64,000 bases of DNA from Pinus tabuliformis (Eukaryota > Streptophyta > Pinopsida > Pinales > Pinaceae). Position 1 is the first letter of the stretch. The number at the start of each line of letters is the position of its first letter. Below the pieces are notes generated by a model. It did not search any database. It worked only from the letters and a program-made list of their open reading frames with translations, and was not told the DNA's origin. The position numbers and the translations under genes are program-made. Location of the stretch: positions 835,534,033 through 835,598,032 of the forward strand of contig CM062816.1 of the NCBI GenBank assembly GCA_031772625.1, given 5' to 3'. Below are positions 1 to 10,939 of the stretch, piece after piece.

Positions 1-823
1 ATTTTACCAAATATTTTGCATGATTTCCACAATCATTTTGGTTCTGGAGAAATGACTTTCGCAGCCATTTATAATTTGAACACCCTTGTTTGCAAATTAC
101 CATGTCCCCTGTCACATCTTTCTCAATACAAGATTAAGCATGTATAATCATAAAAATCACGTATCATGACTTCAATAGTCATTTATAATTTGAGCATCCT
201 TGTTTGAAAATAACCATGTCCCCTGCCACATCTTGCTCAATACAAAATTAGACATATATAATAATACAAAACATGTATCATGACTTCCACATTCATTTAT
301 AATTTGAGCATGCTCGTTTGCAAATAACCAGGTCCCTTGCCACATCCTGCTTAGTACAAGATTATGTCTCAATCATATATCATCCATAAATAATAATTAA
401 CTATATGTTCCACATAACCATGATCATTCATGGATCTATGTGTCTCAATATTGAATCACCTTCCATGTCATACACCTATGTCCAAACTAGGATACCAAAA
501 AAAAAAACATTGATAATATGCACTTAACCAAAATCAATCTTTATCATCACCCGATGCAATGAGTGCTAAGTGAACTATTCAAAAATCATGAGAAATTAGT
601 CAGTTACGACTACCTCTCATGGAAATGGTCATACGTTTGAATGACTTACTTAACGCAGTTGAATCCCAAAAATGATATCTTACGTAGCAACAGTGTTACC
701 TAAACCAATTTTATAGCATACAAGCATATACATAAGTCTAACATGAATAATATTTATATCACTGCATCAAAATCACCCTCTCCAAGTGTCATCAAAGTTA
801 TCTCACCGAGAAGGGACACTACA
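1..823 (-). mobile_element. Outer LARD-like element, 3' LTR (cut by window start)
   Basis: This stretch repeats 21907-22595 in the same order, including a shared block of three 114-bp repeats and the shared terminal block ending GGGACACTACA. A purine-rich tract (read on the minus strand) abuts it at 824-838, so it is the 3' LTR of a minus-strand element whose 5' LTR lies at 18467-22595. The left part is outside the window. The partner copy lacks about 130 bp corresponding to roughly 548-680. No coding sequence is seen. The pairing rests on visible sequence; calling it a LARD (long LTRs, non-coding interior) is inference. Confidence 0.75.
66..372. repeat. Tandem repeat, three units of about 114 bp
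   Basis: Units start at 66, 180 and 294, each beginning CATTTATAATTTGA and containing the run TTTGCAAATAACCA or a variant. The third unit is partial. The same array is present in the partner LTR at 21969-22275, so it existed before the LTRs were duplicated. Confidence 0.85.
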
Positions 824-838
824 TACTCCCCCTCTTGG
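824..838 (-). other. Polypurine tract of the outer element
   Basis: On the minus strand the sequence reads CCAAGAGGGGGAGTA immediately before the LTR start TGTAGTGTCCC. This is the usual place for the plus-strand primer of an LTR retrotransposon and fixes the orientation as minus. Confidence 0.75.
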
Positions 839-2056
839 CGTAAACTTGGCCCGAAGTTTTTCCTACAATCATAAGATACTTAGTTCTTTTTTATTCTCCT
901 ATCAATAAGGTGTTAAACTTATGTCTATGTATTTCATATATTTTTCTTCATGCCTATTCATAGTTCAATGTTTGATAAATTGGAAGCAACTCCATGAAAA
1001 CCAAAACATACCATTCTTGATCAAGTAGAAAATATATCCATGCCATATTAGACATGTTTTCATATGAAATTCCAAATATTTCTATATGAAAACCAGCCAT
1101 ACAATTTATAGTACCATATCAAAATACCATTTTATGTCATTGACATGACACCTACTTAAGTTATCTATAATAAATTGATATTCTACATGTTTTCTTTCTC
1201 ATATTATGCATGAATCTTACATGTGTCATCTTCTTGAGTATATTGAGTTGTCCAAGCTATAAATATCCCACACATTAGTTGTATAACAACATTTATAGTC
1301 CATCCTGTCATATAATCAAACTTGATTGACAAGAGGTAGTGAGTCATACACATACAATTGCATATCCACTCTTACATTCCACATGACTTGTGCTTTCTCA
1401 CACAAATTTTACTCTTTTTATTCCACAAGTTATAGATGTAATCACAACCATTAGGAACCAGTTATTGTTTTAACCAAAAGTTTAATCCTAAGAATAAAAC
1501 AATTTAAAGCACAATTATTTTAACTTATCAGGGTAAAGTGGAAATCACCTACTTTTCACCACTGGATTTTCCTTGGATTCCACAATCATTGATGTTATTC
1601 ACTTTCATTATGTTCGTACCAATTCGATTTTGATTTAGAAGAATTTGATTCCAACATATCAATTTTAAATCTTCCAATACATGACAACTCACAAAGTAGG
1701 TTATCGATAACATTATATCGACACCTAATTCCAATTTACTCATATTTTCTATTCAATAACTAGGTAATTCATTTGGTTTCAGGTCTTATTCCTTATTAAT
1801 ACAACAAGCTATGAAAACCATACATTTATCAAACTATGAAACATCTTGTTGATTTTAACTAATATTTAGACTATCACAAGGGAATTTCTAACCTAAAGAT
1901 AAGCTACCTTTTCTTTTACTACCTTTCAAAAGATTACAATTGTTTGTAGGACTACTAACTACTCATACAACTATACATCCAAGCACAAAATTCATAAATC
2001 CAACAATACCTTCCATTCTGCATGCAATACAATAATATTAGGTTTATAAATCATGT
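824..2056 (-). mobile_element. Outer element interior, PPT-side part
   Basis: AT-rich sequence between the polypurine tract and the copia insertion. I find no gag, protease, reverse transcriptase or integrase motif on either strand, only short chance frames. With 16713-18466 it makes an interior of about 3 kb. The copia insertion point is marked by CATGT (2052-2056) and CATGC (16713-16717). Confidence 0.6.
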
Positions 2057-4327
2057 TGTTGATCAGTGGTTGTCATTGATGTCAACCCAAGCAGCACCAG
2101 GGACTACCCCGATCTTGCATGGGCATTTTGACTTGACAACTTACTCTATTATGAGTCAAGGATCTTCTAGATGGATTCTACTCGTCGAGATGTTTCCGTT
2201 GATATATGGCACGCCAAGTAATTCTTCACGGTTTCAGAGATATTCGTGTTTGAAGTTAGTAACCCCAGTTAGTGGGCTAAAACCTTATGGGGTTGTGGCA
2301 TGGTAGTCATAAATGGTTGTGGTCATTGAATAGTCAATAATTTATAAAATAAATAAAGAAAATAAAATTCTCCTAAAATCCCTCCAATGTTCACTTGTTG
2401 AGGACCCTCTCAACTCAAGACATTCATATAAATAATGACCCTCATATCCTCCTCTAGTAGGGATTTTATGGCTTCAAACAGGTCAATGTGGAATTTACGC
2501 TATAACTTTTTTTTTGCGAAGCTTCAAAAGCTGAAATTAAAACCCATGTGAGCTGAAATCTTGATGAACCTTGTGACCGTATATCAGAACTTGGTTCACT
2601 ATATTTTCGGAGATATGATCTTAGGACGTTAGGGTTTTTGCAGGCTCCCGAATTCCATGTCAAATAGGTGACGTTGGGAAAATAATCATAATGTTCTCTC
2701 TGAACATTGGATTAAAATTTTGTAAATAGTCACAGAAATAGGATGGACTGTAGTTTGTTGAGTATCATTTTTAGGGCCGAAGGTCACAACAGTGACATTT
2801 GGCACTTCGTACAAGTTCGCTCTACTGAACTAGTTTATAATCAAGTCATCGTGGGAGATTGGGCATAACTCTTTCTTGAAGAATCCAATCTTGATCAGAC
2901 CTGTGGGGTTGGAAAGAGAACTTAGAGGGATACCATAGGATGAAATTTCAGACCCTGGAGATCCGAAATTACATAGATACAACAGATTCAATATCAAGCT
3001 CCTAGAAGGTAAGAAAAAAGATGCATTCAAGGATCACTGTAGTAAGGACCACATATCAATAGTCAAGGGTAAGTCTCTTACAGAAAGGTATGTATGATTA
3101 GTGTTTACATTTGAAATATGAGTATAATCTATGACATATGTTTTTGCAGGACAACGGAAGTACATACAGGGTCTCGGTTATATCTCTATGTCTGTATATG
3201 TCATAGTTAGTTTTGATACCACATTTCGGATGTCTTATTCTTGATACTACACATTTGATGCTACACCAAGCATGTTAAATATATATGATGTTGTAAGTTC
3301 ATGTTACTTGTCTTGTCAAAATTGATAGAATGGTCTTTGTTGTTGTACTTAGAACTTGGTCCATCACAAGTCTAGGGTTTGTCATCAGTTTTTATTGTAT
3401 ATATCTTTAGGTCAGTTTTGGATATAGTCTTGCGTAGAGTCCAGGCCTATATCAAGAGTGGGAGTCTTTGTCTACTGTTGCAACAAGTCAACAACAAAAG
3501 TGACAAGCACACTTCAGGTACACATTGTAATTTTAATTTGTATTTTTTCATTATTATGCACTTACATGTGTTTTGTAGGCAGAGGTAAGTTGAAGGGCAT
3601 TTTGTTTTGTTTTGGGATTGGTTTTGCCGGGCAAATTTTGCATGTAGGTAGAAGAAGATTCAAATATAACTTCAAGCAAGAATTCAAGAGCATAAGTGTC
3701 AAATCAAAGGAAGCATTGCAGCGGGACATCCTTTGAAGACATGATAGCCATTTGTATATTGTCAAGAAGTGTCAAGGCCAAGAGTCATCATTATAAAGTT
3801 GTAAAAGTGTCATCATTTGAAGAGTCATTATTGTAAAAGAGTCAATCTGCCTAGAGTCGAAAAGGCATTATTGGGAGGTATAGGAGTCTCTATTGAGATT
3901 ATGTCATGGTTGGGTTGTAGGTCATAGTGTGATTGGGTGTTCGGTCAAACTCATTGTAAATCATATTGTAGTGTGGATTGTTGTCCCTACTACAAGAATC
4001 CACACTCTTGTCTCATTTCAGTCATTATAGGGTGGCAGCAAGGTGCTAGGCTGGTGCATGAAGTCGCCTACAAGTTGGAGCCTATGAACACTTTAGGGTG
4101 GTAGGTTGGTCTAGGATGTTGGGGCATCCATTCAGTTGACTACTGAAGAAACCAGGGTGTTGGGGCGTCCTTCTAGTGGAAGCTGGAGAAGATTGTTTTT
4201 CTAGAATTCTAGGAAGTTGTTGCTTTCATTTCAGTTGTGGCTGAAGATTAATGAATTTATTAAAAAAGAGTTCGGTGGTTTTTGACCCGGAGGCGGTTTT
4301 CCACCTAAAATTCTTGTGTCTACTGTG

Positions 4328-4344
4328 TTCTTTTATTTACTGTT
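4328..4344. repeat. LINE target-site duplication, left copy
   Basis: TTCTTTTATTTACTG plus TT, matched at 10715-10731. The uninterrupted site is present once in the right LTR (near 16582), confirming the insertion point. Confidence 0.93.
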
Positions 4345-5095
4345 TTTTTTTTTTGACAAATTCAGTTGCTATTATAAATCTGAAAAAAAGAGGGAGACTG
4401 AGCTCCTGAAATACATGCTGAGGTGCCAAGAAGAGCTAGGGAAGAAGGAGTTACAGCTTAAAAAGAATTCCTCCTTAATCCTGCCTTTTGGGCTTCTAAA
4501 AACCAAAGATCAAAGGTAAATCCTAACAAACTGCAGTAATAAATAACAGCATTTACAAAGCATATCAATCTATATTACTGAGGCTGAAGTGTCGAGCATT
4601 GGACTCTTCAGGTTTGTCGTTGGCGCCGACTTGCTTCAAGCTTGAAAAACTTGTTGGAGCTGCGTTTTTCTTTTCTGATGTATTTTCAGCTGTTCCGTTT
4701 TTTCTGTTGTTCCTTCAGGAAAAGGAACAGCAGAAACCAAAGGTGTTGTTCCTTTAGATCGGCAGAAGAAAAAACCAACGGGAGGAAAGCTCTGGAAGAC
4801 CTGAGAACAGAATGAGAAGGGGAAGAGAGGAGTGCGAATAAATAAGATGGGAGGCGCAGAGGATTAAGTAGGGAGGAGGAGTCACGGGAGGGAGACAGCG
4901 AGTGCGGAACAGGAGTCATGAAATGAGATAAGCTGGTGGGTTTCATGATTGCAAAAGAGGGGAATGTATTTTCTGAAAGAAGGCGGATCATCGAGCAGAT
5001 AGAGTCTTGGACATGGATCATGAGGATCTTGAACCAGTTCCAAGTGTCAGGGATTTCTGATTTGAGGACTTGGAAAGGACAGAGGAGGTTTGGTG
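4343..5095 (-). other. LINE 3' untranslated region with poly-A tail
   Basis: Between the end of the RNase H reading frame (about 5096) and the poly-A tract. The + strand T run at 4343-4354 is the tail. Open frames seen here on either strand do not match LINE proteins and are taken as chance. Confidence 0.75.
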
Positions 5096-8000
5096 TCATG
5101 GCAGATATTGATGAGATTCCTCATTATTGCAACGTAGGCTGCCCAGTGCTCTATTGCATGCCCTGTTGGTAAGAAGATTGGCATCCTTGTTGAGTGTACG
5201 AAGGATGTGACGGAAGGTCAGAGTGGTGAAGGACTGGCTCAAATTTTTACACCTGCTGAAGAAGGACGTTGGGCAAATCTCTGTTTTGGGCCACGAGGCT
5301 GATAAAAATTGTTGAATCTCCAAAGATGAGAGTTGTGTCTATACCGAGTTTGATGAGCTGAATGAGGCCTTGATACAGGGCTAAAGCCTCAGCCCTGTTG
5401 TTGGAAAGGTGCCCGAGCCCCCATTCATATGAGACCATACAATCTCCATTGGCATTGAAAATCACTCCACCTGCTCCAGCAATCCCAGGATTCGATTTCG
5501 AGGCACCGTCAAAAAAAGATAATAAGTGTTGCAGTTTTTAAGCCATGTAGCAAATTCTTCCTCCTTAAGATGGATTTTCCAACTGTAATACATTTTACTT
5601 TGCCTGCTGCTGGTGGTGGCCTCAATCTGATTACTATTATTTCTGTTCAGTATATAGCCAATGAAAATTCACTCTTCCACATTAAGATCGGTGATGTCTA
5701 TGCTTCTGCAGTTTTTGACTGAAATAGTTTCCAAAGCAAGACTCCTTGCTTTGTTGCATAGATTCCTAGTGATTGTGTCCTTGTCCTTAAAAACTTTACG
5801 ATTTCTGGCGAGCCAGATAGACCATAAAATAGTGAGGGGTAGGGTGTCCCAGACCCTTTTTACTGTGTTGTGTTTCCTTTGTTTCCAAGGGTAATTTTTC
5901 CTCCATTAATGAATAGCCTCTCCTACGGAGTCCTGATCACTCCAAGGGATGAGATTGTTATGGGATATACTTCTCCAGCAGACTTTAGCAAAAGGGCAGG
6001 CAATAAAAAGATGTTGTATAGATTCTTCATCAGATTGACAGTTAGGACAACGTGAAGGACCAATAATACCCCGCTTCTGAAGGTTATCAGCAGTGAGTAT
6101 TTTCCCTTTCAGAAGGGTCCACAGAAAGAATTTAATTTTGGGCAGAGCTTCAGATTTCCAAACCATTTTCCAACGGTTCCAAGTGGACATGGGGTGATGG
6201 CTGTTGCAAATGTACTGGTGAGCAAATTGAACAATATACTTTGAGCCTGACAGGTCCCAGCGAAAGCCATCAGGTTCATTCTTTTTAATTGGAGCTATAC
6301 CATGCAAATGGTATTGAAGAGCTTGAAGACTGGCCATGAGATGAACAGGAATGGCTGGGAATGTCCATCCTGACCATAAATTGGAGTGGTTGTCCCACAG
6401 AGAGATCTGGTCTAGGTGGTGAATTCCTATACTATTAAAATAGGTGAGAATGGGAATGACTCCAGCATGGTTGTTTAATGGCTACCTACCCATTATTTTG
6501 TCTGATCCAATATTGATATTAGCACCTCCTTTGGGAACTTTGGAGATATTCTGGATCATGAGAGGAATTGCTTTTTTACATAGATGCCAAATTTTTGAAG
6601 AGTCTCTGATAGGGATATCCTGATCAAGGAGCCGCTGCCTTGGGAAATTTAGGTATTTGACCTCCAACACTCATTTCCACCAAGCCGAGAGACCAGTGAT
6701 AAGCCTCCAGACAATCTTGCCTCCAAAGGCAAGGTTAAGAAATTTGGGGGATCTAATCCCAAGACCACCTCTGTCTTGAGATTGGATGACCTGCTTCTAG
6801 CTAACTAAATTGAATTTCTTTTTGTCATTTTTCCCTCCTTGCCAGAGGAATTGGCAGAGGATGACTTCCATTTTGTAGTGGAAAGAGGCTGGAGCTTGAA
6901 GAAGAGAAAATTGATATAGAGGTAGGGAGGAGATACCTGATTTGAGAAGGATGAGGTGGCCAGCTGGGTTGAGCCAGATGGAACCCCAACACTGCACCTT
7001 TCTCTTCATCTTGTCAATAACTGTGTCCCAAACTTCAGCCTTCAAGGGACCTATACTTATTGGCAGGCCCAGGTAAGTGAAATGTGACCATTCATAATTG
7101 CAAGAGACCCCAAGGATAGTGGCTATGCTGTGCAGAACCTGTGCTGAAGTGTTCCATCCATAAATACAACTTTTTTGCTGATTGACTTGACCACCCGAAT
7201 ACCTCATGTATTTGTCCAGCAGAAACTTAAATCGTCGGGCTATTATCGTGGATGCTCCTCCAAGTAAAAGGGTGTCATCGGCGAATTGAGAGTGGTTAAT
7301 GTTCTTTACACCATTCCCAAATTTTATTCCAGTGATGAGACCAACTCTCCGCTTGAAGTCCAGCGCTTTGCTGAAGGATTCAGCCATCAGAATGAAGAGG
7401 TAAGGTGAAAGAGGGCAACCTTGCCTAAGACCCCGCGAAGATTGAAAAGCAGTTCCAGGTCATCCATTAACAAGAGGAGAGATCCAGGGCCCGGAGATGC
7501 AAGCTTTGATGAGATTTAAAAAGGCTGCATCAAATCCCATCTTTTTTAAAACAGCTAAAAGATAGGTGTGCCTTACTCTATCAAAGGCATTTGCTAAATT
7601 AAGTTTAAAGACAAATCCTTTCTCATTCCTAATTTGGCTTGAATGAACAACTTCTTGGACGAGGAGGATAGAGTCTGTAATTTGTCTATTGGCCAAAAAA
7701 CCCCCTTGGTTTTCAGAAATGAGAGAAGGGAGAAAGGATTTGAGGCGAGAAGCAAGAATTTTTGTTAGAATCTTGTAGGACGAGTTGCAAAGGGAGATGG
7801 GATGGAATCGACTAAAAGAAGAAGGTCGGTTTTCTTTGGGAATGAGGGCTAAATGTGTGGCATTGGTGTAACCACTGATTTTGGCTTTCCACTAGACCCA
7901 TTTGAGCATTTTAATTAGATCTCTTTTTATAATTCCCCAGAAGGTGCGATAAAAGCAAATGGGGAAGCCATCAGGTCCTGGTGCTTTATCCGACTGGAGA

Positions 8001-9358
8001 GCCCATATGGTTTTTCTAACCTCCTCTTCATCAATTTCCTTATTCAAGGTATCATTAATTTCCTTGCTGATGCTTTTGGGAAGGAATTGTAGCAGGTCAT
8101 CGTAATCCTCTTCATCTGTTGTTTCAGTTAGAAGGTCCTGATAGTGGTTGGTAGCAGCTTGTCTGATGGCTTCTTGGGTGGTTTGAAGGTTACCTTCAGC
8201 GTCCAAGATTGAGCTGACGGTATTGCTTACTCTCCGCACAGTAGTCTGTTTGTGAAAAAAAGTTGTATTTTGGTCCCCTCCTTGCAACCAGAGTTGCCTC
8301 GATTTAATCCTCCATTTAGATTCCTCCTCTATGTTTACACGGCAAAGCTAAGAATATAGTTCGCTTTCTAGCACTTTGCTCTCTTGGGTGAGGCCCTGCT
8401 CTTCTATTTCCTTTTGGACGTTGTTCAGTGTATTTTTGATCTCCTTTTTTATCCTTTCAGGCTCCTTATAACTGATTTTCACCCATTCTTTTATCGCCTG
8501 TTTGGTGTTTCTAAGCTTGGATTCCCAAATGAATCTGGGAGATCCTTCTACATGCTGCCTCCACGATTTCTCCACAATATCTTTAACTGTTGTAATACCA
8601 TTCCAAAGCGGGTTGTACTTAAACAGGATGGGTCCGAGAGGGCAATGCTTTTCCAGATTAAGAGAAATTGGATAATGGTCGGAAGCTGAACAGGGAATAA
8701 TATTAGCATACCCAACAGTGAAGGAAGAAAGAAGCATGACATTAATGAGAATTCTGTCTAGTCTCTCCATTATGTTGCCTGTACCTAGCCTGCGGTTGCT
8801 CCAAGTGTATCTCCTATTTTTTGGAATGATATCGACTAGATCGTGGTCATGCATAATGTCTTCTAGCTGAGTTCTGAAAGGATCCAGGGAGAAAATACCT
8901 CCTCTTTTCTCATTAGCATGGAGAACAAGATTTAGATCTCCTCCTAGTATGACATTGGTATTCTCCTCTGCGTTCATGCTGACTTTGATTTCCTCCCAAC
9001 AGCACTCCTTATCCCTGAAGTGGTTAGGCGCATAAATGTTGTATATAACTAGAATCTGCTGATCTTCTTTGTTTTCTAACACTGTTTGGATCCAATGCTG
9101 GTTAATAATTTCTGACTTATAATTCCAAATGTTTTGATTCCAGATTGTAGCGATTCCTCCGGAAGCTCCCCTAGATTCACTGATGCTTCCATTGTACTGC
9201 TTGTTTTGTTCAATGATTTTAGTCATATCCTGCAGGCTTTGCTTTGTTTCCTGTAACAAAAAGATCCCTGGTTTTTCACAATAAATAAGATCTTTCAGGG
9301 CTGCAACTTTGGAGGGGTGCCCTATACCCCTGCAATTCCAAGATAAGATTTTCATCAT
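5096..9358 (-). pseudogene. LINE ORF2: endonuclease, reverse transcriptase, zinc finger, RNase H (broken)
   Basis: About 1,420 codons from the ATG at 9358, mostly in one frame. An APE-type endonuclease comes first. RT follows: GPDGFP near 7965, an HPISLC block, motif A with KLNLANAFD at about 7600, and FADD at 7285-7274. A zf-RVT finger (CPNC...H...C) lies near 6060-5980, and RNase H lies at 5510-5120 with FDGAS, NNRAE and GDS. In-frame stops lie at 8348, 7892, 7460, 6797, 6671, 6482 and 5906. The RNase H block is in another frame until about 5250, then returns. The motif A catalytic Asp is Asn (7598-7600). Family knowledge: this protein nicks DNA and copies LINE RNA at the target. This copy cannot. 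Confidence 0.93.
8348..9358 (-). CDS. LINE ORF2 N-terminal part: APE-like endonuclease (open frame, 336 aa)
   Basis: The first uninterrupted part of ORF2, starting MMKILSWNCRG. Residues expected for the AP-endonuclease fold are all present: Asn8 in SWNCRG, Glu37 in LQETK, Asp141 and Asn143 in GGDLN, RLDR near 200, and Asp227-His228 in SDH. The frame then ends at a stop (8348-8350) just after the domain; the RT continues in the same frame beyond it. The start overlaps the ORF1 stop as ATGA. Known role: nicking the chromosomal target for target-primed reverse transcription. The domain looks intact by motif, but without RT it would serve no mobility. Confidence 0.9.
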   Translation of the reverse strand: MMKILSWNCRGIGHPSKVAALKDLIYCEKPGIFLLQETKQSLQDMTKIIEQNKQYNGSISESRGASGGIATIWNQNIWNYKSEIINQHWIQTVLENKEDQQILVIYNIYAPNHFRDKECCWEEIKVSMNAEENTNVILGGDLNLVLHANEKRGGIFSLDPFRTQLEDIMHDHDLVDIIPKNRRYTWSNRRLGTGNIMERLDRILINVMLLSSFTVGYANIIPCSASDHYPISLNLEKHCPLGPILFKYNPLWNGITTVKDIVEKSWRQHVEGSPRFIWESKLRNTKQAIKEWVKISYKEPERIKKEIKNTLNNVQKEIEEQGLTQESKVLESELYS

Positions 9359-10482
9359 TGGGAGAGTGGTGTGCGGAGAGGTGCTCGCCCCCCTTGATCC
9401 TTGTGAGTTTTCTCCTTATCATGCTGTCCTAAGATGTAAGATTCAATAGGGCTTTGAGTGCCCATTGCTATGTCCTTTTGGGCATTCTCATCTCGGTGTT
9501 GTTTTGCAGATTTTCTGCCTGGGCCAGGTTTCTTAAGAGAGTCGCTAGAGGCTCCATGGTCTTTGGATGAGCTCCTGGTGAGTCTGGAGAGGGGGGGTTC
9601 AAGGGAAGTTTGGGAAGGGATAACCAGAGGAGGGGAAGGATTAGAGGCAGCTGAATGAATCGTGGGAAGATGTGAGGGTTCCAAGGGTGGAGCATCAGAT
9701 AAAACCAAGAAGGGATTGGAGGTAGGAGGGGGCAAGGGAGGGGAGAGAGAAGGAAGGGAGGATGAGGGAGGGGAGGATGAGGAGGGGCGGGCAATCTTTG
9801 AAGCAGGGGGTTCAGATTCTGGCGGTGCTTTAGTTGAGGGAGCCGACTTCTTTTTTTTTACTGTTTCCCACTGTTCTTCTTGTGGGTCATTTTCAACATT
9901 AGCAAGAGAGGGACAGCGATTGGCAAAGTGGCCGTATTCGTGACATACCTTACATTTGAACGGTATTTGCTCGTAATCAGGCTGCGGAATATGGCTCCAA
10001 TCGTCCACTTTGATTTTAATGGCTTCCGGTAGGCCTTTTCCGAGATCCACTTCCACACAAATGCGCGCACATGCTTGCATATTATCCTTTGGCTCACTGC
10101 GATCTATGTACTTGCCTACAGCATTTCCAATTGCACGAACCGAGTCATCTCCCCAGCAGTGAAGAGGGAGATGAGGGAGTCTGACCCAGACAGGGACAGC
10201 GTTGGGGACATCCAGTTCCGGATCAAAATCTGGGGTCCATTTGTTTAAGTATAGGCCTCTGGAGTCCATGAAGTAAGGCCCATTCCTAAAGATTAAATCC
10301 TTATCTTCTTTAGATTCAAAGTGGAAGGTAAAGAACCCCTTTCCACAGAATATGATGGAGATTTTACCTTGTATTTTATCGGACCAATTTCTTTCAACCC
10401 AACGTTGCACAGTTCTTGGAGATGGCCAGAGGCCCGTGAACTAGCCGATGAGACCTTTTTCTGCAAGAGAGAGGGTTGTCAT
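9355..10482 (-). pseudogene. LINE ORF1: RNA-binding Gag-like protein with zinc knuckle
   Basis: The likely original start is the ATG at 10482-10480, giving about 375 codons. A TAG at 10443-10441 interrupts codon 14, so the open part begins near 10410. It has a DUF4283-like N-terminal domain, then a CX2CX4HX4C zinc knuckle (CKVCHEYGHFANRC; Cys153, Cys156, His161, Cys166 counted from 10410). A long Pro/Ser-rich tail follows, whose complement gives the purine-rich + strand at 9690-9800. In plant L1 elements this protein binds the LINE RNA. The stop codon TGA (9357-9355) overlaps the ORF2 start. Confidence 0.9.
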
Positions 10483-10714
10483 GCTAGGAATGGCTGGAGG
10501 TAGATTAACTTCTTAGAGAATGTCCAGCTTTTTGAAAAACTTTGATATTACTGGGTGAGGCCGTTGTGGTGGGAGAGATTTGACGAGAGCAAAGAATGCA
10601 TACTAGGGATCGCCCCCCTCCGGTGAGCATTCCGGAGGGGCCATGGGAGCCGAGGAAGGTCAAGAGAGCGCGCAGCAGGGTTAGGGCACAGCAGCGAGCA
10701 CGCAGCCGAATCCA
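10483..10714 (-). other. LINE 5' leader with GC-rich hairpin
   Basis: GC-rich and CpG-containing, unlike the surrounding AT-rich LTR. It includes a perfect 9-bp stem, CCCCTCCGG at 10615-10623 and CCGGAGGGG at 10632-10640, with an 8-nt loop. In L1 elements the leader holds the internal promoter; that this leader does so is inference. Confidence 0.6.
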
Positions 10715-10731
10715 TTCTTTTATTTACTGTT
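10715..10731. repeat. LINE target-site duplication, right copy
   Basis: Identical over 17 bases to 4328-4344; copia LTR sequence resumes here. Confidence 0.93.
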
Positions 10732-10848
10732 ATTACTACATAAAAATTAATAATAATTGAAGACTAACTAATGCTCTGAAAAGATTTAAAAGTGGTAATT
10801 GCTTAGGAATACTCATTCACCCCCCCCCCCCCCAGTATTTCCAATAAT

Positions 10849-10860
10849 TGGTATCAGAGC
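10849..10860 (+). other. copia primer-binding site (initiator Met tRNA)
   Basis: TGGTATCAGAGC, an exact match to the common plant copia primer site, two bases after the 5' LTR end. Confidence 0.93.
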
Positions 10861-10939
10861 TTGGTTCCTTTAGTAACAGCTTAACCGCTGGAAGTCAATT
10901 TTCAGAGCATAGAGACGGGAAAGTCAAAGAAGCAGGTTA

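Larger units (their letters stand above)
4343..10714 (-). mobile_element. L1-type LINE, near full length, decayed
   Basis: About 6.37 kb inserted in the copia 5' LTR on the minus strand. The + strand begins with 12 T residues (4343-4354), the complement of the poly-A tail, and a 15-17 bp target duplication flanks it. Order on the minus strand: GC-rich 5' leader, ORF1 (DUF4283-like plus zinc knuckle), ORF2 (APE endonuclease, RT, zf-RVT zinc finger, RNase H), then a 3' region of about 750 bp. This is the plant L1 layout. Reading frames are kept over long distances with few frameshifts, but several stops and a changed RT catalytic residue make it inactive. Confidence 0.95.
2057..10846 (+). repeat. 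copia 5' LTR, split by LINE
   Basis: Starts TGTTGATCAG and ends CCAATA (the right copy ends CCAACA) just before the primer site. LTR sequence runs 2057-4342 and resumes at 10715. Without the LINE and its duplicated target the length is 2403 bp, the same as the right LTR. It carries about 80 bp near 4090-4170 that the right LTR lacks. A run of 14 C residues at 10820-10833 lies close to the LTR end. Confidence 0.92.

Noticed and set aside
66..372. Possible CRISPR-like array
   Set aside because: Units of 114 bp are contiguous and similar throughout, with no repeat-spacer structure; they are tandem repeats within an LTR.
3088..3150. Intron-like signals (GGTATGT...TTTTTGCAGG) in both copia LTRs
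   Set aside because: Donor- and acceptor-like strings are common in AT-rich DNA, and sharing follows from LTR duplication; no transcript evidence.
3458..3736. 92-codon plus-strand frame, repeated almost unchanged at 15717-15995
   Set aside because: Both lie in the copia LTRs and match because the LTRs are copies; no known domain and no coding pattern of change.
4686..5172. Open frames on both strands in the LINE 3' part
   Set aside because: They lie after the RNase H end, show no LINE or other domain, and oppose each other.
9458..9943. Gly/Glu-rich plus-strand frames
   Set aside because: They are the complement of the Pro/Ser-rich tail of LINE ORF1.
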